Source of the DNA: Rhodococcus sp. KBS0724
Lineage (GTDB): Bacteria; Actinomycetota; Actinomycetes; Mycobacteriales; Mycobacteriaceae
Assembly: GCF_005938745.2 (NCBI RefSeq)
Contig: NZ_VCBX02000001.1
Location: forward strand, 2,080,001-2,144,000
DNA: 64,000 nucleotides
Reading direction: 5' to 3'
Shown: one piece after another, positions 53,627 to 62,462 of the stretch
Layout of the letters: every line of letters starts with the position of its first letter
Numbering within the stretch: position 1 is the stretch's first letter
Notes under the pieces: model-generated
What the model saw: the letters and a program-made list of their open reading frames with translations, nothing else
Told to the model about the DNA's origin: nothing
The model's database searches: none
Position numbers and translations under genes: made by a program

Positions 53627-54988
53627 ATGAGCGCAGAGTCGACAAGTACGCAGGCGGAACCGCCCGCAGGGATAGGCGCCGCGGCAACCAAGAGTCAGGT
53701 GGTTGCGTGGGGGCTGTGGGACTGGGGATCGGCCGCATTCAACGCGGTGATCTTGACCTTCGTCTTCTCCGTCTACCTCACCGATGCGGTTGGCGACGAT
53801 CTGCCCGGCTCGGTATCGGCAACAACGTGGCTCAGTTGGGCGCTGGGAATCGCCGGCTTCTTCATCGCGATTCTGGCTCCGATCACCGGGCAACGGTTCG
53901 ACGCGTCCGGCAAGCGTAAACAGTCACTCGCGATCCTCACCGGCATCACCGTCCTGTCGATGGCCGGGTTGTACTTCGTCCAGGACAACTATCGGTATCT
54001 GTGGCTGGGGCTGGTACTCCTCGCCATCGGTTCGGTGATCTTCGAACTCGCCGGAGTTCCCTACAACGCCATGATGCGGCAGGTGTCGACGCCGGAGAAT
54101 CTGGGCCGGGTTTCCGGGTTCGGCTGGGCTATGGGTTATTTCGGCGGAATTGTTCTGTTGCTGCTCTGCTACTTCGGGTTCATCGTCGGTGACGGCGACA
54201 CGCGGGGTTTCCTGGGGTTGACCACCGACGGCGGCCTGAACATCCGGATGGTGGCTCTGCTTGCGGCCGTGTGGTTTGCCATTTTCGCAATCCCGGTATT
54301 TTTCAAGGTGCCCGAGTTGCCTACGCCCGACGCAGATCCGGGCGCGGCCAAGGCTGGGTTTCTCGATTCCTACCGCGTGCTGTGGCGCGACTTGCGCGAA
54401 CTGTGGATCGTCGACCGTCGCACTATCTGGTACTTGATTGCGAGCGCACTGTTCCGCGACGGCCTCGCCGGGGTGTTCACTTTCGGTGCTGTCCTTGCAG
54501 TGAACGTGTACGGCATCAGTGCGGCGGACGTTTTGTTGTTCGGCGTTGCAGCCAATGTCATTTCGGCTATCGGTGCCTTGGTGGCCGGGCGATTCGACGA
54601 CCGGATCGGGCCCAAGCAGGTCATCACCGTATCGCTCGCGTCGATGATCGTGGTCGGTGCGATCTTGATCGCGGTGTCCGGGCCGGTGATGTTCTGGATC
54701 TTCGGACTTGCGCTGTGCCTGTTCGTCGGGCCGGCGCAATCGTCTGCTCGAACGTTCCTGGCGCGCATCACTCCGCCCGGACGCGAAGGTCAGCTTTTCG
54801 GTCTGTATGCAACCACAGGCCGAGCAGTGTCGTTTCTGGCGCCGACACTGTTCGGCCTGTTCGCGTGGATGTTCGGTGCCGACCGCGCCGGCATCGTCGG
54901 GCTGCTGGTAGTTCTCGCCGTGGGCCTCGCTGCCCTGTCACTGGTCAAGGCGCCCGAAGGTGACAGTGCGGAGGTTGTCAGTCCTTGA
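53627..54988 (+). CDS. MFS transporter, UMF1/Atg22-like
   Basis: 453 residues from the ATG at 53627. Twelve predicted membrane helices. The pattern VVAWGLWDWGSAAFNAVILTF (in parts: WGLWDWGSAAF) and the FNDR-like loop RFDDRIGPK in the second half fit the UMF1 group of the major facilitator superfamily, related to vacuolar amino acid effluxers. Substrate unknown. Divergent from padR, so it may be under PadR control; ends 11 bases inside the convergent thioesterase gene. Confidence 0.87.
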   Translation: MSAESTSTQAEPPAGIGAAATKSQVVAWGLWDWGSAAFNAVILTFVFSVYLTDAVGDDLPGSVSATTWLSWALGIAGFFIAILAPITGQRFDASGKRKQSLAILTGITVLSMAGLYFVQDNYRYLWLGLVLLAIGSVIFELAGVPYNAMMRQVSTPENLGRVSGFGWAMGYFGGIVLLLLCYFGFIVGDGDTRGFLGLTTDGGLNIRMVALLAAVWFAIFAIPVFFKVPELPTPDADPGAAKAGFLDSYRVLWRDLRELWIVDRRTIWYLIASALFRDGLAGVFTFGAVLAVNVYGISAADVLLFGVAANVISAIGALVAGRFDDRIGPKQVITVSLASMIVVGAILIAVSGPVMFWIFGLALCLFVGPAQSSARTFLARITPPGREGQLFGLYATTGRAVSFLAPTLFGLFAWMFGADRAGIVGLLVVLAVGLAALSLVKAPEGDSAEVVSP

Positions 54989-55799
54989 AGTAGACCAATT
55001 GATGCGTGGTGGCGAGCAATTCGCCGTCGGCGCTCCACAGTTCGGCGGACTGATCGAAGTACCCGTTACCGAAACGCTGGGTGCGCGCGGTCCCGAGGAT
55101 GGAGCGATCGGACTGCCGGGACAACGCCGCAGCGTCGGCGTGGAAGTAGATCGTCAGCGAGACGGTTCCGGCGGGGGCCATCTTTCCGCGGCGCAGGAAT
55201 ATTCGCGGGAAGAACACGTCGCACAACGAGGTCAGCGAGAAGAAATCAAGCGCGCGGGGCGGGCTGTCGCGAACCCAGAGGGTCGAGACGGAGTCGGGAT
55301 GTTCGCCGGATTCCAAGTCGGGGATTGCGCCCTCGACAAACCGCATTTCGTAGTTCTGGGCCCAGGCGATGAACTCGGGGAACGGTTGTGCGGGAACATC
55401 TTCTGCAGCCGGTACCGCCGGCATCTCGATCTCCGTGGAATCCCAGGTCTCGCGGCGCAGGCCGAACACCGCTGTTGCGGTAGTCGCGACGGTGCCGTTC
55501 TGAGCGAGTTCGATCCACCAATGCTGCGTCGTGCGGTTGGTGCGCACCGGGCGCGCAGTGATCTCGAACGGGCCTTCGGCAATCGGGCCCGCAAAATTGA
55601 CCGTCAGCGACAGCGGTTCACCTAGGCACTCGGGGTGCCGCTGAACCGAGGCCAGCAACGTGGCCGAGGTGATTCCGCCGAACGGGCCGACCATGTTGTT
55701 GTAGGCGGCACTTGTGTGCCCAGTCGAGAGACCTGGCGTAATGGATTCCAGGTCGAGGGCGGCATCAAACGGATGCGGGGGTGCAACGGTTGTGGTCAC
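54978..55799 (-). CDS. acyl-CoA thioesterase-like double-hotdog protein
   Basis: 273 residues from the GTG at 55799, with AGGAG seven bases upstream. Two hotdog halves: residues about 15-120 (AYNNMVGPFGGITSATLL) and about 165-270 (LDFFSLTSLCDVFFPRIF, YFHADAAAL). This pattern fits the thioesterase-like superfamily (PF13622) that includes TesB-type enzymes. It probably hydrolyses acyl-CoA, but the substrate is unknown. A perfect 8-bp palindrome lies 28 bases before the start. Confidence 0.82.
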   Translation of the reverse strand: MTTTVAPPHPFDAALDLESITPGLSTGHTSAAYNNMVGPFGGITSATLLASVQRHPECLGEPLSLTVNFAGPIAEGPFEITARPVRTNRTTQHWWIELAQNGTVATTATAVFGLRRETWDSTEIEMPAVPAAEDVPAQPFPEFIAWAQNYEMRFVEGAIPDLESGEHPDSVSTLWVRDSPPRALDFFSLTSLCDVFFPRIFLRRGKMAPAGTVSLTIYFHADAAALSRQSDRSILGTARTQRFGNGYFDQSAELWSADGELLATTHQLVYFKD

Positions 55800-55826
55800 G
55801 ACAAGCTCCTGACGGTGAAATCGACG

Positions 55827-55846
55827 TATGTATGACAACATACATA
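55827..55846. promoter_or_regulatory. operator-like palindrome before the thioesterase gene
   Basis: TATGTATG-ACAA-CATACATA, perfect 8-bp arms, 28 bases upstream of the GTG start. Shares GTATGTATG with the padR promoter region. Confidence 0.6.
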
Positions 55847-55867
55847 GAACCTCAGGTGTGGGGCGGA

Positions 55868-56707
55868 TCAGGCTCCCGCTCGCCGGATTATTGCGTCCGC
55901 CAGTTCTCCGGCACGTTCCTCGGGTATCCAGTGACTACCGCCCTCCAAAACCACAAATTCGTACGGCGCATCCACAAATTCACCGCATCGTTCCGCTCCG
56001 GCGCGCCCGAGTGCGCTGTCGCCCGTACTCCAGACGTACGTCGTCGGAACCGTGGTGGGAGCTAGGTCGCCGAAATCGCGAGTCATAGCGCGATACCAGT
56101 TCAATGCGCCGGTCAATGCCCCGTCGCCGCTGAGGATTCGAATATGTTCGTCGGCGAATTCGGGATCGATCTGGCCGTCGAACATCGCACGCAATCGGCG
56201 GAAGTTGTCCTCCGACAACACCTTTTCCGCCTTCCCTTCCTGACGAAGCAGTCGGATGTACGACGAACGCTCCTTTTGATCCTCGTCTTCGCGCAGCGCC
56301 CAACCGAAGGCGGTGGGGTGTGGAACAGATATCGCAGTCAGGCTGCGAATCCGGTGAGGATGCCGCCCGGCAACCTGCCACGCCACCGCGGATCCCCAGT
56401 CGTGACCGACAAGGTGAGCGTCAGGCAAACCGAGGGCGTCGAGCAGGCCGACGGTATCGGCAACAAGGTGTTCGATGCGGTACGCGTCGACGCCGGCGGG
56501 CCGGGCATCGGGAGAGTATCCCCGTTGGTGCGGTGCGATGACGCGAAACCCGGCGGCAGTCAGTAGGGGAGTCACCTTGCCCCACGACGCGGCGCTTTCG
56601 GGAAATCCGTGGAGCGCGAGTAAGGGAATGCCGTCGTCAGGGCCGGAAATCAGGACGTCGAAGGTCAGGTCGCCGACAGGAATCCGAAACGTATTCGTGG
56701 ATGACAT
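55868..56707 (-). CDS. alpha/beta hydrolase, epoxide-hydrolase-like
   Basis: 279 residues from the ATG at 56707. Oxyanion motif HGFPE (about residue 33) and nucleophile elbow GHDWG with D103, the Asp nucleophile of epoxide hydrolases and haloalkane dehalogenases rather than Ser. The catalytic His is in GGSHWIPEE near the C-terminus. A cap domain lies between (about 130-210). Substrate unknown. Same strand as the thioesterase gene 68 bases downstream. Confidence 0.88.
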   Translation of the reverse strand: MSSTNTFRIPVGDLTFDVLISGPDDGIPLLALHGFPESAASWGKVTPLLTAAGFRVIAPHQRGYSPDARPAGVDAYRIEHLVADTVGLLDALGLPDAHLVGHDWGSAVAWQVAGRHPHRIRSLTAISVPHPTAFGWALREDEDQKERSSYIRLLRQEGKAEKVLSEDNFRRLRAMFDGQIDPEFADEHIRILSGDGALTGALNWYRAMTRDFGDLAPTTVPTTYVWSTGDSALGRAGAERCGEFVDAPYEFVVLEGGSHWIPEERAGELADAIIRRAGA

Positions 56708-56848
56708 GCTGCCACCGTACGAGGGAAATCGGGATCGGCACCACACTTCGGGCTGAATCGACGACCGCCGGTTATCTCAGCAGGCGATACCCTTGAGGGT
56801 GGGTGTGCGAAAGGTAAAGCACATGTGGTTAATCCGGGTAGATGACTG

Positions 56849-59800
56849 ATGGTCGACGAGGAACCGCTCCGCACAAGTCGCGACGTGGTCAACTCGATCG
56901 CGGAAGAGTTGGGTGCCGCGGGATTCGGCGCTGCTGAAGTAGTCGGACGCGGCGGGTTCGGTGTTGTGTACAGGTGTTCGCAGTCCGAGCTCGACCGAAC
57001 GGTGGCGGTGAAGGTTCTCACCACCGACCTCGATGACGTGAACGTGGCACGGTTTCTGCGCGAACAGCGGGCGATGGGCCGGCTCACCGGCCACCCGAAC
57101 ATCGTCAATGTTCTTCACGTCGGGGTCACCGACAGCGGCCGCCCCTATTTGGTGATGCCCTATTGCACGCAGGGTTCACTCGAGGCGCGAATTCGCCGAC
57201 TTGGTCCGCTTGAGTCGGAGGAAATCCTCCGGCTGGGGGTGAAGATGGCGGGTGCGCTCGAGACTGCTCACGTGTTCGGGATCGTGCACCGCGACATCAA
57301 ACCGGCGAACATCCTTTTCACCGATTACGGAGAACCGGCCCTCGCCGATTTCGGAATCTCGCGTGTGTCCGGCGGCTTTCAGACCGCTACGGGATCCGTG
57401 GCCGGATCGCCGGCATTTACTGCGCCGGAGGTACTCGGCGGGGCCAAATCAGGCACAGCGTCCGACATCTACGGACTCGGAGCAACATTGTTCTGTGCGC
57501 TCACCGGACACGCAGCCTTCGAGCGACTGAGCGGTGAGCAGGTGGTGGCCCAGTTTTTGCGCGTGACCACACAACCGGTACCGGACTTGCGCGAGAGCGG
57601 GGTCGATGACGATATTTCCGAGTTGGTGGAACGGACGATGTCCCGCGATCCAGAACAACGGCCGACCGCGGCCGCTGTGGGCGAGGAACTTCGGCAGTTG
57701 CAACGCAACCACAACGTGCCTGTCGACGAGATGGCGCTGCTCGCTGAGGCAGGGCAAGGTCATGCCGATTCGTCATCACCGATCCCGAGGCATTCCGCTC
57801 CGGCGCGGCGGGGAAACACCGGTGGTCTTCCCTTGGAGCTGACCAGCTTCGTAGGTCGCCGCAAGGAAGTATCAGAGCTCAAGAGCCTGCTGTCGGCGGC
57901 TCGTCTGGTGACGTTGACCGGGGTTGGAGGCGTGGGCAAGACGCGTCTCGCGTTGCGGGTCGCGTCGACCGTCCGGAAGGACTTCTCGGATGGAGTGCGG
58001 CTGATCGAGTTGGGTGAAGTACACGACGCATCCCTGACGGAGAGTGTCGTTGCGTCCGCGCTGGGCGTGCGGGATCAACCGGCGCGGCCGGTGCAGGACG
58101 TCCTGATCGACTTCCTTCATGCTCGGGACCTGCTCCTTGTCCTCGACAATTGTGAGCATGTGGTCGAGGGAGTGGCCGAGTTGGTCGACCCGCTGATCCA
58201 GGCGTGCCCCGGCCTGCGGATTCTTGCGACCAGTCGCGAACCATTGGGAGTCATAGGGGAACGGGTACGGCTGCTCTCCCCACTCACGATTCCTGCACCG
58301 GATATGACGCCGTCGCTGCGGACTGCGCTCCGATATGACGCGGTGACACTGTTCGCGGAACGCGCCGCAGTCACCGTTGAGGGATTCGAAGTCACCGAAG
58401 ACAACGCGGCGACGCTGGCACAGATCTGTACCCGGCTCGACGGGTTGCCGTTGGCAATCGAGTTGGCGGCGGCCAGATTACCTGCGATGTCGCCCGATCA
58501 GATCTTGCAGCGTCTGACCGACCGTTTCGCGCTGTTGACCCGTGGCAGCCGTGGAACACCGAGCAGACAGCGGACGCTGTGGTGGAGCGTCGACTGGAGC
58601 TACGAGTTGTGCACACCATCCGAACAACAACTGTGGGCCAGGTTGTCGGTGTTTGCCGGGACATTCGGGCTCGACGCCGCAGAGAGTATCTGTGGCGACG
58701 ATCAGCCGGCAGGCGCTTTGCTCGACTCGTTGTCATCGCTCGTGGACAAGTCGATCCTGATCCGAGAGGAACAGGGGTCAGTGGTGCGGTTGCGACTGCT
58801 CGAGACATTGCGAGAGTACGGCCGTGAGAAGCTGCAGCAACTGGGTGAATCGCTGAAACTACGTCGGCGGCACAGTGATTGGTACGAGCAATGGGCGCTC
58901 GATGCGGAAGGGGATTGGATCAGCTCCCGTCAGCTCGAGTGGCTTGGTCGACTCGAACGAGAACAAGCCAACTTGCGGGAGGCGCTGGAATTCTGCGCGC
59001 GTGGCGACCAGGCGGCGGCCGATGCCGGGTTACGTATGGCTGCCGCGATGTTCCACATCACGAGTTCGCAAGGTATGCACGGCCAGGAGCGGGGGTGGTT
59101 CGACCAACTCCTTGCCAAGCATTCCGGGCGGCCGACCGCCGGGCGAATCAAAGGGCTCTACGCTGCCGCCATGTGTGCAGCGATGGCGGGAGATATGCAG
59201 GCAGCGAACGACCACGTCGAACAGGTCAGAGCTCTCTCGGGGATGATCGACGATCCGGTGATCGCTGCTCGCATCCCACTTGCAGAAGGGATGTTGGCAC
59301 TGTTCAGCGGTGACGCGGCCCGCGCCCGCGCCAGCCTGGAGACGACCTTGGGCATGTTCAACCCCGATGACGATCTCACTGTGCATGTCGGTGCATTGCA
59401 TTCACTCGGGCTAGCCTGCGATTTGCTCGGTGACGCCGCCCAGGCCATCCACTGCTACGAGCGCGTTCTGGAAATCACCGCGGCCCGAGGCGAATTGATC
59501 TTCCGCACGTACACGTTGTGGACAATGGCCATAGCGGTGTGGCACCAGGGTGAACAGGTTCGGGCGACGGAGTTGCTCGAACAAGCACTGCGACTGGCAA
59601 GTCTGACGAACAATTCGCTGTCGATCGCCCTGTGTCTAGAAGTGCTCGCTTGGATCGAAGCCGAGAAAAGGATCTTTCAGCGTGCCGCGGTTTTGATGGG
59701 TGCGGCAGAGAAACTAGCTCAATTCGGTGGCATCTCGGTCTTGTTTCCCGACCTGCTCCGTTATCGCGAGGAGTCCGAGCGGGCGGCTCGGAGTGTGTTG

Positions 59801-60118
59801 GGTGAGAGGGCTTTCGGGTCGGCCAGCACGCGAGGTCGGCAGATGCGGTTCGACGCCGCGGTCGCGTATGCGCTGGGAGAGCAGCCCCCTGACTCTGCCC
59901 CGGCCAGCGGAGGTGCATCCGAACTCACCAAACGGGAGCAACAGGTCGCCGATCTGGTCGCGCAAGGGCTGACCAACAAAGAGATCGCCACCAAGCTGGT
60001 GATTTCGCACCGCACCGCACAAGGGCACGTCGAGCATGTTCTCGCAAAACTCGGATTCAACACGCGCGCTCAAGTCGCGGCATGGGTGGTAGAACAGACG
60101 CAAGGCGAAACGGATTGA
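56849..60118 (+). CDS. Ser/Thr kinase-STAND ATPase-LuxR regulator (PknK-like)
   Basis: 1089 residues. N-terminal protein kinase (about 20-290): GRGGFGVV, catalytic H147-R-D149 (HRDIKPAN), D167-F-G and APE. Then a NB-ARC/STAND ATPase (about 330-660) with Walker A GGVGKT (K364) and LLLVLDNCEH Walker B, a helical TPR-like region (about 680-1000), and a LuxR-type HTH (about 1025-1085, TKREQQVADLVAQGLTNKEI). This order equals PknK (Rv3080c, 1110 residues). All kinase residues are present. Targets are unknown; the TetR gene follows 60 bases downstream. Confidence 0.9.
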   Translation: MVDEEPLRTSRDVVNSIAEELGAAGFGAAEVVGRGGFGVVYRCSQSELDRTVAVKVLTTDLDDVNVARFLREQRAMGRLTGHPNIVNVLHVGVTDSGRPYLVMPYCTQGSLEARIRRLGPLESEEILRLGVKMAGALETAHVFGIVHRDIKPANILFTDYGEPALADFGISRVSGGFQTATGSVAGSPAFTAPEVLGGAKSGTASDIYGLGATLFCALTGHAAFERLSGEQVVAQFLRVTTQPVPDLRESGVDDDISELVERTMSRDPEQRPTAAAVGEELRQLQRNHNVPVDEMALLAEAGQGHADSSSPIPRHSAPARRGNTGGLPLELTSFVGRRKEVSELKSLLSAARLVTLTGVGGVGKTRLALRVASTVRKDFSDGVRLIELGEVHDASLTESVVASALGVRDQPARPVQDVLIDFLHARDLLLVLDNCEHVVEGVAELVDPLIQACPGLRILATSREPLGVIGERVRLLSPLTIPAPDMTPSLRTALRYDAVTLFAERAAVTVEGFEVTEDNAATLAQICTRLDGLPLAIELAAARLPAMSPDQILQRLTDRFALLTRGSRGTPSRQRTLWWSVDWSYELCTPSEQQLWARLSVFAGTFGLDAAESICGDDQPAGALLDSLSSLVDKSILIREEQGSVVRLRLLETLREYGREKLQQLGESLKLRRRHSDWYEQWALDAEGDWISSRQLEWLGRLEREQANLREALEFCARGDQAAADAGLRMAAAMFHITSSQGMHGQERGWFDQLLAKHSGRPTAGRIKGLYAAAMCAAMAGDMQAANDHVEQVRALSGMIDDPVIAARIPLAEGMLALFSGDAARARASLETTLGMFNPDDDLTVHVGALHSLGLACDLLGDAAQAIHCYERVLEITAARGELIFRTYTLWTMAIAVWHQGEQVRATELLEQALRLASLTNNSLSIALCLEVLAWIEAEKRIFQRAAVLMGAAEKLAQFGGISVLFPDLLRYREESERAARSVLGERAFGSASTRGRQMRFDAAVAYALGEQPPDSAPASGGASELTKREQQVADLVAQGLTNKEIATKLVISHRTAQGHVEHVLAKLGFNTRAQVAAWVVEQTQGETD

Positions 60119-60157
60119 CAGCGCAGCTCCTGCAGCCACATTCGGGCGTACCGAGTC

Positions 60158-60180
60158 ATTGTGGCACGATATGCCACAAT
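60158..60180. promoter_or_regulatory. 9-bp palindrome over the TetR start
   Basis: ATTGTGGCA-CGATA-TGCCACAAT. Overlaps the ATG at 60179 and would let the TetR protein block its own transcription. Confidence 0.6.
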
Positions 60181-60826
60181 GGGGGGTGTGGATGCATCCG
60201 ACCAATCCAAGCTTTCCTTGACGGAACGCCGCAAAGAGACGACCAGGCTGGAGATCTCTCATCGTGCTGCTGAATTGTTCAGCGACGCACAAGCCGAATC
60301 TGTCACTGCCGACTCGATCGCCAAGGCATCGGGAGTCGGCTTGCGCACGTTCTATCGCTACTTCCGTACGAAAGAGGATGCAATCGCGCCGTTGCTGGAG
60401 AACGGGGTCGGGGATTGGTTGAATTTGATCGAATCAACCCCTGCCTCAGTATCTATCGGCGTCACACTCGAGCAAGCGGCTCGTCGTTCTTTCACCGAGC
60501 TCCGGACGTCTACGGAGAATGTCGCCCTGGTGCGACGCCTTCTCCGCGTAGTGGTCCATGACCCGGCACTTCTCAATGTATGGCTGCGGGTAGTGAACGA
60601 CACCGAGATCAAGTTGATATCGGTGCTGGAAACCCGGATGCGCCCTGGCACTGATCCCCTCGAGATTCAGCTGTTTGCGGTTGCAGCGAATACCGCTCAG
60701 CGAATGGCAATTTCAGCGTGGGTGCACGGCGCCGAACCGGAATCCGCTGAAAATGAGCCGGTAGATATCGCCGTGAGATGTCTCCGTATACTCACCGCGG
60801 GATTGGACACGGATGCACACGCATGA
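60179..60826 (+). CDS. TetR family transcriptional regulator
   Basis: 215 residues if the ATG at 60179 is used; a GTG at 60188 (VDASDQ) or an upstream GTG at 60161 are alternatives. HTH at about residues 20-60: AELFSDAQAESVTADSIAK and GVGLRTFYRYFRTKED in the usual TetR pattern. A C-terminal ligand domain follows. The 23-bp palindrome at its start suggests autoregulation. Downstream of the PknK-like gene on the same strand and convergent with the IclR gene. Confidence 0.87.
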   Translation: MGGVDASDQSKLSLTERRKETTRLEISHRAAELFSDAQAESVTADSIAKASGVGLRTFYRYFRTKEDAIAPLLENGVGDWLNLIESTPASVSIGVTLEQAARRSFTELRTSTENVALVRRLLRVVVHDPALLNVWLRVVNDTEIKLISVLETRMRPGTDPLEIQLFAVAANTAQRMAISAWVHGAEPESAENEPVDIAVRCLRILTAGLDTDAHA

Positions 60827-60854
60827 TGTGGCGTGATTTCAGGTGGATGGCCGT

Positions 60855-61682
60855 TCACAACTCGACAAGATCGCCGATGAAACATGTGGAAGGCCAGGCG
60901 CCGACCGCTGCCGGCATCGAGCGCAATGTTCGCACCCGCCTGCCGAACTCGGGGGATCGCGCACCGAACTGACCCACCGCTTGCCAAATCGCTGTTGCGG
61001 TCGTCAGTAACGGCACCGCGCTCTGGTGATCAAGTCGCAGGCGACTTGAAGGTCCACAAATAGACACTGCTGCAACAGCTTTCCCGATAGGTCCGATCGG
61101 GGTGGCCATGCAGTTCAATCCTGCGACTGTGACACCGGATTCATAAGCAAGTCCGAAGTCTCGAATGCGCTCGATATCGTCGCGTATCGACTGTGGCAGA
61201 TCTCGCTCGGCGGAAGCGTTTTCGCTGTACGCCAGGAGTGCGCGTCCGAGGGCGGTTTCGTGCGCGGCCATCCGACCTCCGACCCGAGTGGGCACGGCTG
61301 CCGCATGTAGGCCGCCGATTTTCCCCAGATACACCACGTCGGTGCCGTCAAGGACGCCCAGATGGACGACCATGCCGCTGATTCTGTGCAGTTCGCTCAG
61401 TAGTGGCATTGCTGCCGCGTACAGTCGATTCTGCTGCACCACAGTCGATCCCAACTCGAAGAGTCTCATACCAAGCTCGTACTCACGACCGACCTTCCGT
61501 AACCATCGTTTGGCAACCAGTTGATCGAGCATTCGATGCACGGATGAGCGAGGAAGTCCTACGTGTGCGACAACTTGGCGAAGTGTCAGGCGTCCGGAGT
61601 CTTCGAACGCATCCAGGATCGTCGACATTCGACCGAACACGGCGATCGGCGCATCCGGCGCCTCCAGGTTGTCAATTATCAC
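60855..61682 (-). CDS. IclR family transcriptional regulator
   Basis: 275 residues from the GTG at 61682, with GGAG about eight bases upstream; an ATG at 61709 is an alternative. HTH in LTLRQVVAHVGLPRSSVHRML (parts: QVVAHVGLPRSSVHR), then the IclR effector domain (about 95-260) with GLNCMATPIG. Usually controls catabolic genes for aromatics or organic acids. The nearby FAD monooxygenase gene is a possible target. Confidence 0.9.
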   Translation of the reverse strand: MIIDNLEAPDAPIAVFGRMSTILDAFEDSGRLTLRQVVAHVGLPRSSVHRMLDQLVAKRWLRKVGREYELGMRLFELGSTVVQQNRLYAAAMPLLSELHRISGMVVHLGVLDGTDVVYLGKIGGLHAAAVPTRVGGRMAAHETALGRALLAYSENASAERDLPQSIRDDIERIRDFGLAYESGVTVAGLNCMATPIGPIGKAVAAVSICGPSSRLRLDHQSAVPLLTTATAIWQAVGQFGARSPEFGRRVRTLRSMPAAVGAWPSTCFIGDLVEL

Positions 61683-61737
61683 GGTCTTCTCCTCAAGAAA
61701 CAGCTTCATCCCCGCGCCTCGGTGGGCGAAACTAGTA

Positions 61738-61752
61738 TGGCACGTTGTGTCA
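61738..61752. promoter_or_regulatory. weak inverted repeat upstream of the IclR gene
   Basis: TGGCAC-GTT-GTGTCA, one mismatch. It lies 56 bases before the IclR start. Confidence 0.3.
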
Positions 61753-61866
61753 CTCTGGCATAGAGTGCTGTCGGTTTGATTCAGCTCCGGGGTTGCGATG
61801 ACGCCACAACTCTTGCTCGCGCAGCCAGATTGCGGGGCAGTCATATGGCCCGCACCCATACCCGTT

Positions 61867-62445
61867 TCACGATGACCGAGGCAACTTGTGTATTTGCTCG
61901 TCCTGCACCGTCAGATTCATGATTGCCCTGTAGGCGTCGGGTAGCGGGTTTCCGCACATCCCGTCAACGGGAAAAGCGACCCTCACCGCGTTTCCCTCCG
62001 CGTTGACCAGCCACACGACAGGAGTGGGAATGGTTGCTGCGGTGGGGCATTCGCCGAACCAAGGCCGTTTGGCCGAAGGGCGATCAAGTTCCTCGACTAC
62101 TGCAGTGAGGTTGCCGATCCTGCTGGTCTGGCGCACAACCGCGTAGCCGTGGTCGGCGGTGTACTCCATGAATTCGCACACCACTGCCGACGTCGGATGG
62201 AAATCGTTGGGAATCGTTCCCGGGGGCGGCAACGGATCTACCGACGGCTCCGGTGAGAGCACCGGCACCGGGATCAGCGACGAAAGCACAGCGGGTGCCA
62301 GGCAGGTGGGCTGTCCGATCACTACTCCTTGCGGTGCTGGTGCCGGATTTCGTCGTTCGTCGAGCAGGCCGAAGACCAGGATTCCCCCAGCCAAGAGACC
62401 TCCACAGGTTCCTGCCGCTATGAACCACGTGCGCAATCGCCGCAT
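61867..62445 (-). CDS. uncharacterised membrane-anchored secreted protein
   Basis: 192 residues. N-terminal RRLRTWFIAAGTCGGLLAGG is a signal anchor; a Pro-rich stretch follows (about 60-80, PVPVLSPEPSVDPLPPP), then a compact domain with three Cys (VVCEF, GECP, GMCGN) that could be disulfide-bonded outside the cell. No known family is recognised; the Cys spacing recalls DUF3558-type actinobacterial lipoproteins, but no lipobox is seen. Divergent from the monooxygenase gene, with only 17 bases between the start codons. Confidence 0.65.
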   Translation of the reverse strand: MRRLRTWFIAAGTCGGLLAGGILVFGLLDERRNPAPAPQGVVIGQPTCLAPAVLSSLIPVPVLSPEPSVDPLPPPGTIPNDFHPTSAVVCEFMEYTADHGYAVVRQTSRIGNLTAVVEELDRPSAKRPWFGECPTAATIPTPVVWLVNAEGNAVRVAFPVDGMCGNPLPDAYRAIMNLTVQDEQIHKLPRSS

Positions 62446-62462
62446 GGCTCACACTATCGAGT

